Source: Ceraceosorus guamensis
Lineage: Eukaryota; Basidiomycota; Exobasidiomycetes; Ceraceosorales; Ceraceosoraceae
Length of the DNA stretch: 25,647 bases
Reading direction: 5' to 3'
NCBI RefSeq assembly: GCF_003144195.1
Contig: NW_020290149.1
Location: 1 to 25,647 of the forward strand
Part shown: positions 10,101 to 20,241 of the stretch, piece after piece
Position numbering within the stretch: position 1 is the first letter of the stretch
Layout of the letters: each line of letters opens with the position of its first letter
The notes under the pieces: generated by a model
Told to the model about the DNA's origin: nothing
The model's input: the letters and a program-made list of their open reading frames with translations, nothing else
The model's database searches: none
Program-made: the position numbers and the translations under genes

Positions 10101-13100
10101 GCGGCGGGGGGTTTCGAGGTGGTGGAAGCGCTACTGCGGTCGGTGGAGGAAGCTTCTCGCGCGGCCGCGCTCCCCCTTCCAGCGGCAAGGGCAAGGACTG
10201 GAGTTGGGGAGCCACAGCAGGTCTTCTGTGAGTTGGGTCACGCGAAGCTTGTGCGGACGTATCCCAATCGCTTACGCAACCTTCTAATCGTTCATGCTCA
10301 GCGGAGGACTGGGAGGTGCTGCCGGACTCGCTGCGTTAGCAGCAAAGTGGCGATCGGGCGGCCTGAAGGGCATCGGTCGATTCTTTTCTGCACCATTCAA
10401 GAACAAAAGCAAACCCAGAGGTGTTACTCTTTCAGGCGCAGAAGGGCGTGGTACAGACTTCAAGCCGCTTCCTGCCCCTTATGCACCAGCCATCTTCAAA
10501 AGGTCATCAGCCAATCTCTCGATCCCAGAACGAGGGGAGACGCCCATCCGAAGCTTGACTACAGACACAGATAGCTCGAAGCTCGATCGTCGCAACTTAG
10601 CCTTGTAAGCACGGCGACGGTGTACCTAAGAATATGAACTTTCTTTCTGACGCTTGCGACCCTTTTGGTGCTGCTTTTTTTTGAAGCAACCTTCGCGCAT
10701 CGCCAGCGGAGGCACACGACGAGCGCAACAGCTTGCAAGAGCGAATCAGTGCAGCCAAACCCTCCATCGAGCGAAGAAACTTCTTCGATCACGATGACGC
10801 TCAAAGTGATGGCGGGCCTTCGTCAGGTCCGGCAACGCGACGACTGCAGCGCCGGGATCTCCAGACAAAGACGGACCATCTAGAGGTTCGTCAGTCCACA
10901 CCTGCTGAAAAATCTCGTAAGAAAGGAGGTTGGGATTCCATCTCTGGTAATGCCAAAGCAGGCATTGGCTTCGTACTTGGGCTTGGCGCTGGTGCTGCTG
11001 GAGCTCTAGGCATTAGAGCTGGCCTTGCAAGGCTGGCCAAGACTGCTCGTCGGGCGACCCCTGTGCGCATAGAGGCTTCTCCCTCGAGGGGACAAACGCC
11101 TCTCCTGCCACACGTGCCTGAACCTCGTCGACAACCGAGCGTCTCTCGGCAGCTTTACAATTTCGAGAACGCCTATGCTGGTGAGGTCACTCCGGCCGGA
11201 GTGCGTGCCATCGAGCGCTATCGTGGAATTGAACGTGGCATACTGATGTCTGGGAGGTCCCGAAGAGAGCCTCGCCGGTCGCCTGACCGCGGACCCGGTA
11301 GCGTCGAGTTGACCAATCTCAGGGCAGCACGACCAGCATCGCGTCTTCCTAGACCCAGTGCGCCTCAAGAATTTGCACTTCGCCCGTCCGGTGGACAAGG
11401 GCGCGGTGCGGAGTTGCATCCCTCGAGTCCGGCTCCATCGAGCTCGGACTCCAATGTTTCCATTCCACCCATGCCGGCACATTTCGACGGACCACGACGT
11501 CGAGATCTCATGGCTCCGGCTACATCTAATTTAGTGAGGCGATCGGCGTTGAAGCAGCCTTTGGCAGCACGAGACTTATCTTCCGGCGAAGAGTTTGGAC
11601 TGGGCCTAGGTGTCGGCGTGGCTGGCGGAGCGACAGGATATCACTTTGCGCGAAAGGCCATCAGTGGGAACCATCAGCAGGTCACAAGTCCTTCGGACGC
11701 GTCGGAGCACATCACTCCATTCTCCGACCGTCGCCGAGAAAGTATGGAGCATCTAGAACCCAATACCGGGACAGCAGCTGGTGCTGAGAATATCCACAGT
11801 CCAGCGATGCTCTCGAATTCGCCAAGTAGGTTGCCAGCGATTCTTGAGGACACCTCTCCTGAACGCTTAGTCGCACGACAAGGTAATTCCGGCTCTTCGA
11901 GTCGGGCACGAAGGCCCACCTCGGACTCGCCATCGACTGTTCGCGACGGTGGTCATCGAGCATTGACACCAGAACACACCCTTAGCCATCCGGCTAGAGA
12001 GTCAAATTCCCTCGACGAGCTGAATGCAGCGCGTTCTTCGAGACCTGCATCCAGATTCCCGACGTCGGGATCTCAAAGAGCCCCTCATCTGGGCGAGCAA
12101 CGACGCGGTGCTGAAGAACACACAATGCAACACACTACTGACGCCACTCGCGGATTCCAAAGAATGGCAGGATCAGGTCCTCCTAGACGCGGTCTTGGTT
12201 ATAGAGAGGGCCTGTCGGACGGAATCAACCTGGCTTGGGGTTATCAACCCGCTTACTACGCGCACGCCGGCTCTCTTCGAGATTCTGACATGCTCGGAGA
12301 CATTCCTGGCGGTCTGCCGTCAACATACCTTCGAGGACTGCGTCACGGTCGAGGGCAAGCGCCACCCCGCCGGACTTCTTTGCTTCATCCGGAGCAGCAT
12401 GGAGCATCTGCGTCTCGAACAGACTCAGATCGCTGGCGTGGAAGGCAGTCTGGTATGGTAGACCACTCTCCTGAGAGCCCTTCCAGCCCAAGTAGCACAT
12501 CATCCGCAGACTCGAGCACGCCGTTGGAACGAGAGCTCTCGAGGGCATCGAGCATCGTTGAGGGTGCAGCGCTACGCTTCGATCATCCTCGCCGTCGCGC
12601 ATTGTCGTCTTTCGCTACGACCCTAATTAGGCGAGGGTATCCCAGCAGGTCCATTACCGAGCTTTCTCCAAAGCTACATGGATCCTTTACTTCATTGGAG
12701 AAGCGCCTCTCGTATCCTGGCGAAAGTAAGGAAGATGAGAAAAAACAAAGAGAGCTCATGTCATTGGCATTTGCATCTATGGGTGCGTTGGTGGCAGGAG
12801 GACTGCTTGGGCACTATGCAGGAAATCGACACGAGCAGATCATGGCGGCTTTGCGCAGAATGAAGGAAAGCTGCGTCAATTGCCTTGGTGGTGGTACTAG
12901 GAACGCTGAGAGGCTTGCCATCAACGCCGGTCCTGATCATGCTTCTTCTGGCCCTGATGCTTTGTCGCACAGCCCTGTCGAGCGCTCCACGAGCTTCGAC
13001 GCTCTCTCAAGATCGGGCCAGTCCAACGACGTCCCATCGCACGCGCTCAGCACCCCCGAGTACCGCACTCTCAGCAGGAGCACATCGCAAGGCGGTGCCC

Positions 13101-16100
13101 AATTGGCAGCACCGAGCCGGTCCATGACCCACAGCGCCTCGTTTGCCGGACTGCGTGATGGACATCATCCACCAGCTCGCAATGAGCAGCATAGCTTCGC
13201 GGCGCCTGAAATCGAGTTGGCTTCTCCAGAATCACCGCCACAGCTCGTGCGGAACCACAAGTTGCGTGGTGACGCTGGCCCCTCCACTTCGAGCCAAGCG
13301 CACGAAACGACTCGAAGCTCTTCGCTCGGAATCGCGCCCGATCACCTGCATCGTCGCCAGGGAGATGCAGCCTTTGGAAGCGCACGGCGGTACATCGAGT
13401 CAGACATTTTGGCTGCGACAGGCGCTTCTCGCTCTAGCACGCCCGCAGCACGCGAAGCCCAGTCCCTCGCCACTCGAGATGCGAATGGAGACGATTTCGC
13501 ACATCCATCGAACGACTACCACCTCACGTCAAAGGAGCTAGGCAAAGGCCTCGCTGGTGTCGGCGGCGCTATTGGTGTGGCAGCGGTGGGAGCTGGCAGC
13601 TTCTTCCTCGCGAAGTGGCTAAGGAACAGGTTCTCCAGGACAGCTTCCGCGAAAGTGCATCACGTTCTGCCACAGGGAGGAGATGCTTCCCCGCGCCTAA
13701 ATGATCCGCATCGCCGCGATGTTCAGCTCACGACTGCGCTCAGCAGCCCAAGGTCAGGCAACGAGAGTCGGAAGGATCAGACTGTTCTCTTGCCAAAGAG
13801 GAACCGTCAGCTAGACTCGACAATTAAACGCAGGCAGACGCCTGATTTGCGCGCAGACCGTCCTGTGCCGACCGCCGCTGAAAAGCAAGCTGCGCATAAG
13901 TCCGCGGCGGAGCGAGCTCGCAAACATGCTATGGTGTATGGCGGTCTGGTTTTTGGCACAGCTGGAACTATTGCGACACTCATCCTGGGCAAAAAGTTGC
14001 ACGCTCAATGGGGAACTTGGAGCCGTGCTGCCAAAGCTCGCACGACCATGAGAGCGAAAATGTCCGCCACGTCTTCTGTGCGGTCCCAGTCAAATTCTAG
14101 CCCCGCCGCTGACGAACGCGGCGACAGTGTACGCCGCTCGATCGATGGGTCGTCCACACCCAGGCTCAGCAAGAGAAATTCGGCACCCGCATCGGGCAAC
14201 GCGCCCAGATTCGGCACTTATGAAGTCGGTGCACACAATCTCTCAAAGGGCCCGCTACCAGATGCTGCACATCGAAGACAGGCTCAAGACCAAAAAGTCT
14301 TCGAGAAGGATGCCTTCAAGAAAGCTGCTATCTTAACGACCGCTATCTCTGGTGCTGTAGGAGGTGCCTTTGGACTCTATCACGGAATCAAGCGTCTTCC
14401 TGCAGGTGTCAAGACTCTGCGCGCCAAATTGAGGCGCTGGAAGGGCACGGCCGAAGTGACACCTATTGCACACGTTCTAGAGATGGTGCGTCACCCTCTA
14501 GCGGGACCACGAGTGCATCTCCCTCGTCGAAATTTAGACGAGATTGCAGAAAGGGCTGGAAGCGTCCGTTACAAGAACCTACTTGTGCGCCGCGAGGATG
14601 CGGACTACCAGAAGCAACGTTTGCAGCCTCCCACCAGTGAGGAGCCCGCCAGGAAGAAGCATTTTGGCGATGATAAGCTCGATTACGCGCTAGTCTCGGT
14701 CGGAGCCGCCGCCGCCACGATTTTTGGTGGCTACGGCCTCACCAAGCTTTATCGAGGCGCTCAGCGTTGGACGCGAGCAGCTGTACGGCAGAAGAATCGG
14801 ATGAGCGCCGATGTGATGCCTGTGGAGCACCCGCCGCCCGGTGCGCTGTTTGCCCCGCAGGCAGGACAGCGCAATCAAATTCCGCGGCTGTTGGTCACGC
14901 TGCCTGAGAGGACGGCACCGCCTCGCCCACACTCGGCCTTGCCTCTCCAGCGTCGATCTACTGTTTCGAGTAGCGGCTCCACTGCAGATCTTCCATCAGG
15001 CAAAAAGACGTCATTTGGTCTTCGAAAGCCCGCCGTCGATCTCGAAAAGGATGTTCGATTACTGCGTCGCGGCGATCAGACCGCGCCAACCGGCTCAGGC
15101 ACAGCTCACGACAGGTCACTTGAAAAGCCAGATTCGCTTCTCAACGTAGCCGAGCAGCATCCTGCTGCTTTCTGGAGCACGACCGCAGTGGGTGGGGTGG
15201 GCGCCGGTGTTTTGATTGGGATGGGTTCTCTCAAAGCAGCAAAAGGCATAGACGCGCTCCGAGAAGCCGCACCAGGGCTCGTGGAGCGGCTTCGACGTCA
15301 GCGGAGACGCATGACGACGAGCGTGATGCCCATCGAGCGTCCGCCGTCCAATGCATATTTCCAGCCGCACCATGTGCCAGGATCGCGCGAAGCCAACGTG
15401 CGGATGGTGCCTCTGGCACCTGAGGCGCTGATGCCGCCGCGCTCGCTTCCCTCTTCCTCCATACAGCGCCAAGCCGCTGCTCCTAATTCTGCGCTCCATC
15501 GACGGCAGCAGTCCGACGTCGCACCCACGACACAGCCTCAGCAAGGCGAAGAAGCTGGCTCGAAAGCCAATGCCGACGCAGAAATAGTAGCGGCTGAGGC
15601 GCGACACCACGATCGAGAAGTTGAGCGACACAATCACATGATAGACACGATCAACAATGTCAGTCGCACTGCCGTTTATCCTCTGGGTGCAGCAACGGCA
15701 GCTCTCGCGCTTTATCTCGGCTTCACCGGACAAAGAGGTAGAGCCCTATGGTCTCGAATCTGCGCTTGGAAAGCTCGCCGTTGCCCAACAGTCACGCCTG
15801 TGATGCCAATTTCTCCCCACGAAGCAGAGAGGCAGATGCGAACTCGTCGATGGGGTTTACCTCGATTTGTTCATGATCGTACGCGCCAAGCCATTGCAAA
15901 CATACTGCCACCGCTTCGCGAGCAGCACGCGTTCAGAGTCGAGGCCGGGGCCCAACCTGTGCTGAACCATCTTCCGCGCGAGCCCATTACACGTGCACGT
16001 CGCCCAGAACAAGTGCCGCAAGCAAACGATCGACACGTCGCGATAGCAAAAAGAAGTGTGCTGGCGAAAGGGTCAAATGGTTCAGATGCACGTTGGAGCG

Positions 16101-16612
16101 CACCACCAGACGCAGCCCAACGTCGAATCGATGGTCATAGTGCAAGGACATTCTTTGTAACGCGCCGAGACGCAGCCGGAGCGCAAGCAGATCAAACTCG
16201 ACATGCAGCTGATGAGGAGGCCGAAAAGGTGCGGAAGTTGAAGAAGAAGAACAAGAAGGAGTCCAAAATCGCCTGGACCTATGTTGGATTGTTCGGAGCT
16301 TCGGCGGGCCTGATGTTCGGCAGACCAGTCTTCAAGGCGCTGAGCAGAAAGATGACAGCTTGGCAAAATCGGCGCAACTCTGCGATTCAGCCGGTCTCTG
16401 CTAGTCTTGCAGAGCATCAATTAGCTGCTCGACCGGTAGGATTTGAGGGCGAAGGCGCTGCTGGCACAGAGGTCAGGGCCAGGGCCGGGGCTGAAAGGCC
16501 CACGCCCGCGCCCGCGCCCGCATCGAACCTCGCTCGCCTCCCTCGCGAGCGCATGCATAACGAGGTCCACGGCCCCGTACTTCTGGTCCCTGGTGCTCCC
16601 TTTCCATACTGA
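7130..16612 (+). CDS. Giant secretory-pathway protein with about 17 glycine-zipper hydrophobic modules
   Basis: Exons: 7130-7599, 7673-8008, 8071-8346, 8416-8829, 8898-9206, 9283-9672, 9763-10227, 10302-10604, 10687-16612. They total 8,889 nt, or 2,962 residues. All eight introns (62-90 bp) are phase 2. Residues 1-19 (MRPAVLVSLLLLLVHASAA) are a clear signal peptide. Hydrophobic G-rich segments start near residues 150, 269, 361, 499, 602, 732, 887, 1076, 1288, 1678, 1937, 2068, 2199, 2320, 2482, 2647 and 2848. Typical ones are LGVGAGAGVLGGAFGYRHS, GVGVAGGATGYHFARK and SGAVGGAFGLYHGIKR. Most have a basic cluster before them and a basic helix after them, then a V-x-P-[IV] motif. Long Ser/Pro/Arg-rich linkers hold many KR/RR sites. 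The family is not recognised. It is either a Kex2-cut precursor of many peptides or a multi-pass membrane scaffold. An alternative exon 9 acceptor at 10731 is also in frame. Confidence 0.85.
9469..9540 (+). repeat. Gly/His-rich linker in exon 6
   Basis: GGT/GGA codon runs encode LERRKGGGGGGHGGGGGG followed by more His-, Ser- and Gly-rich sequence, directly after an RR pair. The run lies between two hydrophobic segments and is matched by a similar linker in the next exon, so it was duplicated with its exon. Confidence 0.85.
10036..10125 (+). repeat. Gly/His/Arg-rich linker in exon 7
   Basis: This is the sister of the exon 6 linker: LERRKGGGGGGGGGG, then His and two FRGGGGGG-type repeats. RGG-like repeats usually belong to RNA-binding proteins of the nucleus or cytosol. 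Here they sit in a protein with a signal peptide, so a spacer role is more likely. Confidence 0.85.
10950..16350 (+). repeat. Ten further module copies within one exon
   Basis: The cores lie at about 10950-11040, 11585-11670, 12756-12833, 13531-13629, 13925-14000, 14318-14400, 14682-14760, 15166-15245, 15661-15738 and 16264-16350. The two at 14682 and 15166 are followed by clearly related linkers (SADVMPVEHPPPGALF and TTSVMPIERPPSNAYF). Their spacing is 120-390 residues, and the last seven are the most regular. Homology to the exon-encoded copies rests on the shared G-x-x-x-G-[GA]-x-x-G pattern, flanking basic residues and the following proline motif, not on long identity. Confidence 0.75.
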
Positions 16613-16969
16613 TGACTTTGAGGGCGCCACATCGACACGCTTCCCCTACCTTCTCTCTCGACCCCGCCCGTACCTACGCGTCCTGCACATGGCGAGAGAC
16701 ACAATGCATGCCAGGAGGGGCCCGCCTCACCCGGCTCGTAAACGAATCGCACGTTGGCCCTGCGGCAAGATACCAAAGAAGCTTTCTCGATCCCTCGCTC
16801 TTTGGCCAAAAGAAAACCATTGCCGCTTCTCGCTCTTTCCGACTACTCTTTTACTAAATCGCCCACATTCTCTCCACCCTCACAAAAAGAAATGAGAATC
16901 TCTTTCAAGCGCGCAAATGCAATCCATTCAGCGATTGTCCGAGTGAGGAGTATGTGCGGTTTTAGCGTT
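16613..16969. other. Gap between convergent genes
   Basis: These 357 bases separate the stop of the giant repeat gene (plus) from the stop of the transporter gene (minus), so both 3' UTRs and terminators must lie here. An overlapping plus frame adds nothing recognisable. No strong hairpin or repeat is seen. Confidence 0.55.
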
Positions 16970-19900
16970 TCAATGAGAGGCAGCAGCGGGTGCAGGTGCA
17001 GGTGCAGAATCGGCCGATACGAGCACCGCGAACCCCGCGGCAATCGTAGCGCATCCCAGCAGACTTATCCACTTGAATTCGTGTCCCAGTGCAATGTCCG
17101 CAAAGAACACTTGCAGGAGCGGGCGTGCGTGCGGCGCGGGAAAGGAAGAGGAGGGGCCCGGGAAAAGCAAACAAATTGGAGAGGAGGAGGGGGGGGGGAA
17201 AGAAGGAAAATGTTTTTTTGGCAAGTCAGCTGGGTCTGTAGAGAAAGCGCGTACCTAGGCGCAAAAAGAAGACGCGCGCACTTACCGAGGACGGTTGTAA
17301 GTAAGCAAGAGACGCTAGCAAGCACGGGTCCCCAGAGGGAAAGTAGCAGCACTGCACAAGAGGGGGAGGGAAGCATTACACAATCATGGCAAAAGGGGTC
17401 GTCAGTCTGTTGGCGTCTGAAGCGGCGAGAGGGGGGGATGGGGGGCAAAGAAATGTACTGACTAAAACAACCATTGAAAATGATTCCCATGCCCGCCACG
17501 CCCGCAATACAAAGCACCGTCGTCCAGTTGCTTGGAAGCTCGAACGTTTCCCAACCCAAGAGGTGCGCGATAGGCTAGGCAGCACAAGCGGACGTAAAAA
17601 GGGAGGGACGTGCGCGTCATCAGAGGAAGTTCAGATGGTGATGAGTATTCTTGGATTGCAACGTCTTCCTGAGTCGGGCAGGGGCGCCAAAAGCAGGCAA
17701 GGTGCGGTCGACTCACGAGACCTATCCAGAGCGTGAGGAGCGTGACGAGACCGATGCCGGACGTCATGAGGTTAGAGTGGAGTCCGAACGGTAAAGGAGG
17801 AGGCATCCAATGCTCCTCTGTGTCTTGCCCACCACCTCCTCTGCTCTTGCCAGCACCGCTGCTGCTCGTCTCTTTGCCTCTCCGTCTCTGCTCCGCACTT
17901 CCTTCTCGTTGTGCCCCCACCGTCGTCAGTCTTGATGAATTGCCCGAATCGGCGAGATGGGGCTCGAACACGCTCCGAGCTGATGGTCTGTTCGTCTTTG
18001 GCAAGATCCGACTCGCTCTGGCCCCCGCCCCCGCTCCCTCTGCGCGCGAAGAAGCAGCAGCAGCAACAGACCTATAAGAGCCGCCTTTAGCCCTTCCTAA
18101 ACGAGTAGAGCCTCTGCCTACTTCTTCTTCGTCGTCCGAACTCCTATACGCTTCCGTCTCGCTGGATGATTCCTCTTCTTCTTCTTCTTCCTCCTCCTCC
18201 TCCTCCTCTTGCCGCTCGCTCGTCCATTCGTCAGCCTGCCTCTCCTCCTCATTTCGTCCACTCTTTCCCTCCACAGCCCCCCGCTCTCGACCTCGCGCTT
18301 GTCGCTCTTCCTCCTCCAGCTCAACCCGCTCGCTCTCCTGCGCATCGTCCTGCAACAATCCCTCTTCCTCCGCCCTCAACGTCCTCGTCTCTGACGTCAC
18401 ATAAGGATTCCCCAGCTGGGCCGCACGATAGCTCGTAGGTCTCCTCACACCTCCACCTCTACCAGCTCTGCGGCCCCCAGCAGCAGCAGCAGCACCCGCA
18501 TACCTTTCCCTCTGCGCCTTCTCGTCCGGCAATTTGCCTAGCAGCGCAAAGGCCATTTCGTAACCTGCCATGGTCACTGCTCCTACAAAGCTCAAGATCG
18601 CACCTAGCAGGGGATTTGAGCCGTTCGGATTGGGCGTCGGCGCCGGCGCGGGGCTTGGCGAGGTGTCTGAAGGGGATCTTTCCACATCGATGTCCAAGCC
18701 AGATCGATGAGGCAATAATGATCGACGAAGCAGCATAGGCAGGTGCGAAGATGCCACGTCCGAAGTGGAGGCAGCGTGGCTGAACATCGGATCGGCTTCT
18801 CTAGGCCTTCGTCGGTGTTCTGCTCCTCCATAAGCTACCAGCACCACACCTCCCACCGCCAGCAACACAGCCAGCACCTTTCTCTGCATCAAGCAAAGCC
18901 GATCGCGGAATGGCGTCACCCGGGTAGCCGGAGTCGAAACATTACAAGCGTCGTTAGAGGAGGTGCAACTTTCGCAGTCGGGCACAGCATATACTCACGC
19001 GCTCCCATTTCTCGCCGAGAAAGTAGATGGAAAAGACGAGCGCCCAGACTGCGTAGGTGTTGTAGATCGTCGTCACATCCGCCATGGTGGTGAGGGGAAC
19101 TGCGGAGTACCTGTGCGTTCACCACCAGCAGCAGCAGCAGCAGCAGCACATTAAGGGAAGCAAGAGCATGCGCTTAGTCTTGCTGAATCATGAGCCCCAC
19201 CAAATCTAGAGTCGCGGGCGTGCTCTCTCTCCCTCCCTCGCGCCCTCCCTCCAGCTCGCTCTCTCTGTATGTGTGCGCGCAAACTCACCAACTGAGAGCA
19301 GGAACGGTGATGCCGATGGTGAGTATGAAGAACAATTTGATGAGAGCCAAAATATCGAATCCAAAAGCTTTCTCCAGCGCACTCTGCAGCTCCGGAGGCC
19401 CTCTACCGCTCCTCTGTTTGCCTATTCGCGCCCCCAACTGCTCCGACTCCTCCTCCTCTCCCTCCCCCTCCTCCTCCTCTCCCTCCCCTCCCTCATTCCT
19501 CTCCGCTCTCCTCTCGTCCATGCTCGAGCTCGCTGTCCTGCTCGAGCCGAAGCTGGTTCGATGCGTAGGTGGATCCAACTGCGACTCGTCGGCGCGTGCA
19601 GCGTCGAGAGTGTTGCTGGTGCTTGCGAGCAACAGTTGAGATCTGGATCTGCTCCAAGTGGAGCTGAGCCTGCTCCTGACCCTTCTAGCCACCCTGGTCA
19701 AATGTTCCGGCGCCTCTTCTTCCCTTTGCGAACTGCTGAGTTGCCAATTCAGATTAGCAGCTATGATCTCGTAGTGTTTGCCCAACGTCGTTCCGGGATA
19801 CCGGATGCGCAGATAGAGCAGATGAATGGGTAGCAGGAGCAAAAAGGAGCTGTGACCGATAAAGAGGCACAGGAATGGTTTTCGATAGGATAGACCTGAT

Positions 19901-20241
19901 TGGACGTACTGCGCCAGTTCCGTCTGGATCGTAAAGGCGATCAGAGAGATGCCAAAGGCGCTTAGTGCTTTGCCGCCTCCTGGCAATGAGATGAAGCGTT
20001 TCTTCTTCCTTTTGGTCGGACGAGAGGGGGTGGGTGTGCTGAGCTGTGAGCCGCTGGATGTGGCGCGTTGGCGTGATGAAGGGGGAGGGGCGCTGGAGGT
20101 TGAAGCGGGAACGAAGGCGGGGGCGGCGGCGGCTGCTGCCGCTGCTGCCGCTGCTGCCGCTGCTGCCGGAACACTTGACTGGCTAGCATGTTCCCCCTCT
20201 CCGTTTGCCCCGCCCTGTTTGTACGTGCCTGTTGGCGCCAT
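16970..20241 (-). CDS. EamA/DMT-type membrane transporter (SLC35F-like)
   Basis: Exons, in coding order: 19289-20241, 18999-19110, 17717-18883, 17463-17574, 17286-17351, 16970-17109. They give 849 residues. About ten membrane segments are visible: near 92-113, 122-146, 298-320, 332-350, 357-376, 446-470, 728-750, 762-781, 782-808 and 817-836. The stretch WYSAVPLTTMADVTTIYNTY and then VFSIYFLGEKWE is typical of the vacuolar/SLC35F branch of drug/metabolite transporters, as is SLWGPVLASVSCLL in the second half. The substrate cannot be told; relatives sit in vacuolar or Golgi membranes. Unusual parts are an N-terminal Ala run (residues 26-40), a long Ser/Glu loop after TM2 (about 150-290), and an acidic, disordered loop of about 250 residues with a Glu run between TM6 and TM7. 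The intron 4 donor (GTCAGT at 17462) is non-standard but is the only one that keeps frame. Confidence 0.85.
18173..18207. repeat. CTT/CCT trinucleotide run coding a Glu tract
   Basis: On the minus strand these GAA/GAG repeats give a run of about 12 Glu followed by SSSE in the TM6-TM7 loop of the transporter. The run is pure at the DNA level in two blocks, so length variation between strains is likely. Confidence 0.8.
20119..20168. repeat. GCN run coding an N-terminal alanine tract
   Basis: Alternating GGC/GCT/GCC units read on the minus strand as about 15 consecutive Ala near the transporter N-terminus, just before its first membrane segment. The third-base pattern (CTGCTGCCG units) shows growth by six- and nine-base steps. 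Confidence 0.8.

Larger units (their letters stand above)
7571..10365 (+). repeat. Seven exon-encoded copies of the hydrophobic module
   Basis: The hydrophobic cores lie at about 7571-7730 (split by intron 1), 8071-8118, 8416-8481, 8898-8957, 9283-9345, 9763-9825 and 10302-10365. From exon 3 to exon 8 each core is the first thing in its exon. Exons 2-8 are 336, 276, 414, 309, 390, 465 and 303 nt, all multiples of three. Exons 4 and 5 end with near-identical HRHKVRNAALV and SRHKTARNAALM. Exons 5 and 6 align over about 45 residues from SLGAATGVSVLTGAIGF and SLGVGAGAGVLGGAFGY. The copies therefore arose by exon duplication. Confidence 0.85.

Noticed and set aside
9925-10215. Proline-rich frame on the minus strand
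   Set aside because: It is the complement of the Gly-rich linker in exon 7 of the giant gene.
15116-15733. 205-residue minus-strand frame inside the giant exon, and similar antisense frames
   Set aside because: They are shadows of a 1,974-codon open exon whose repeats show clear protein-level conservation.
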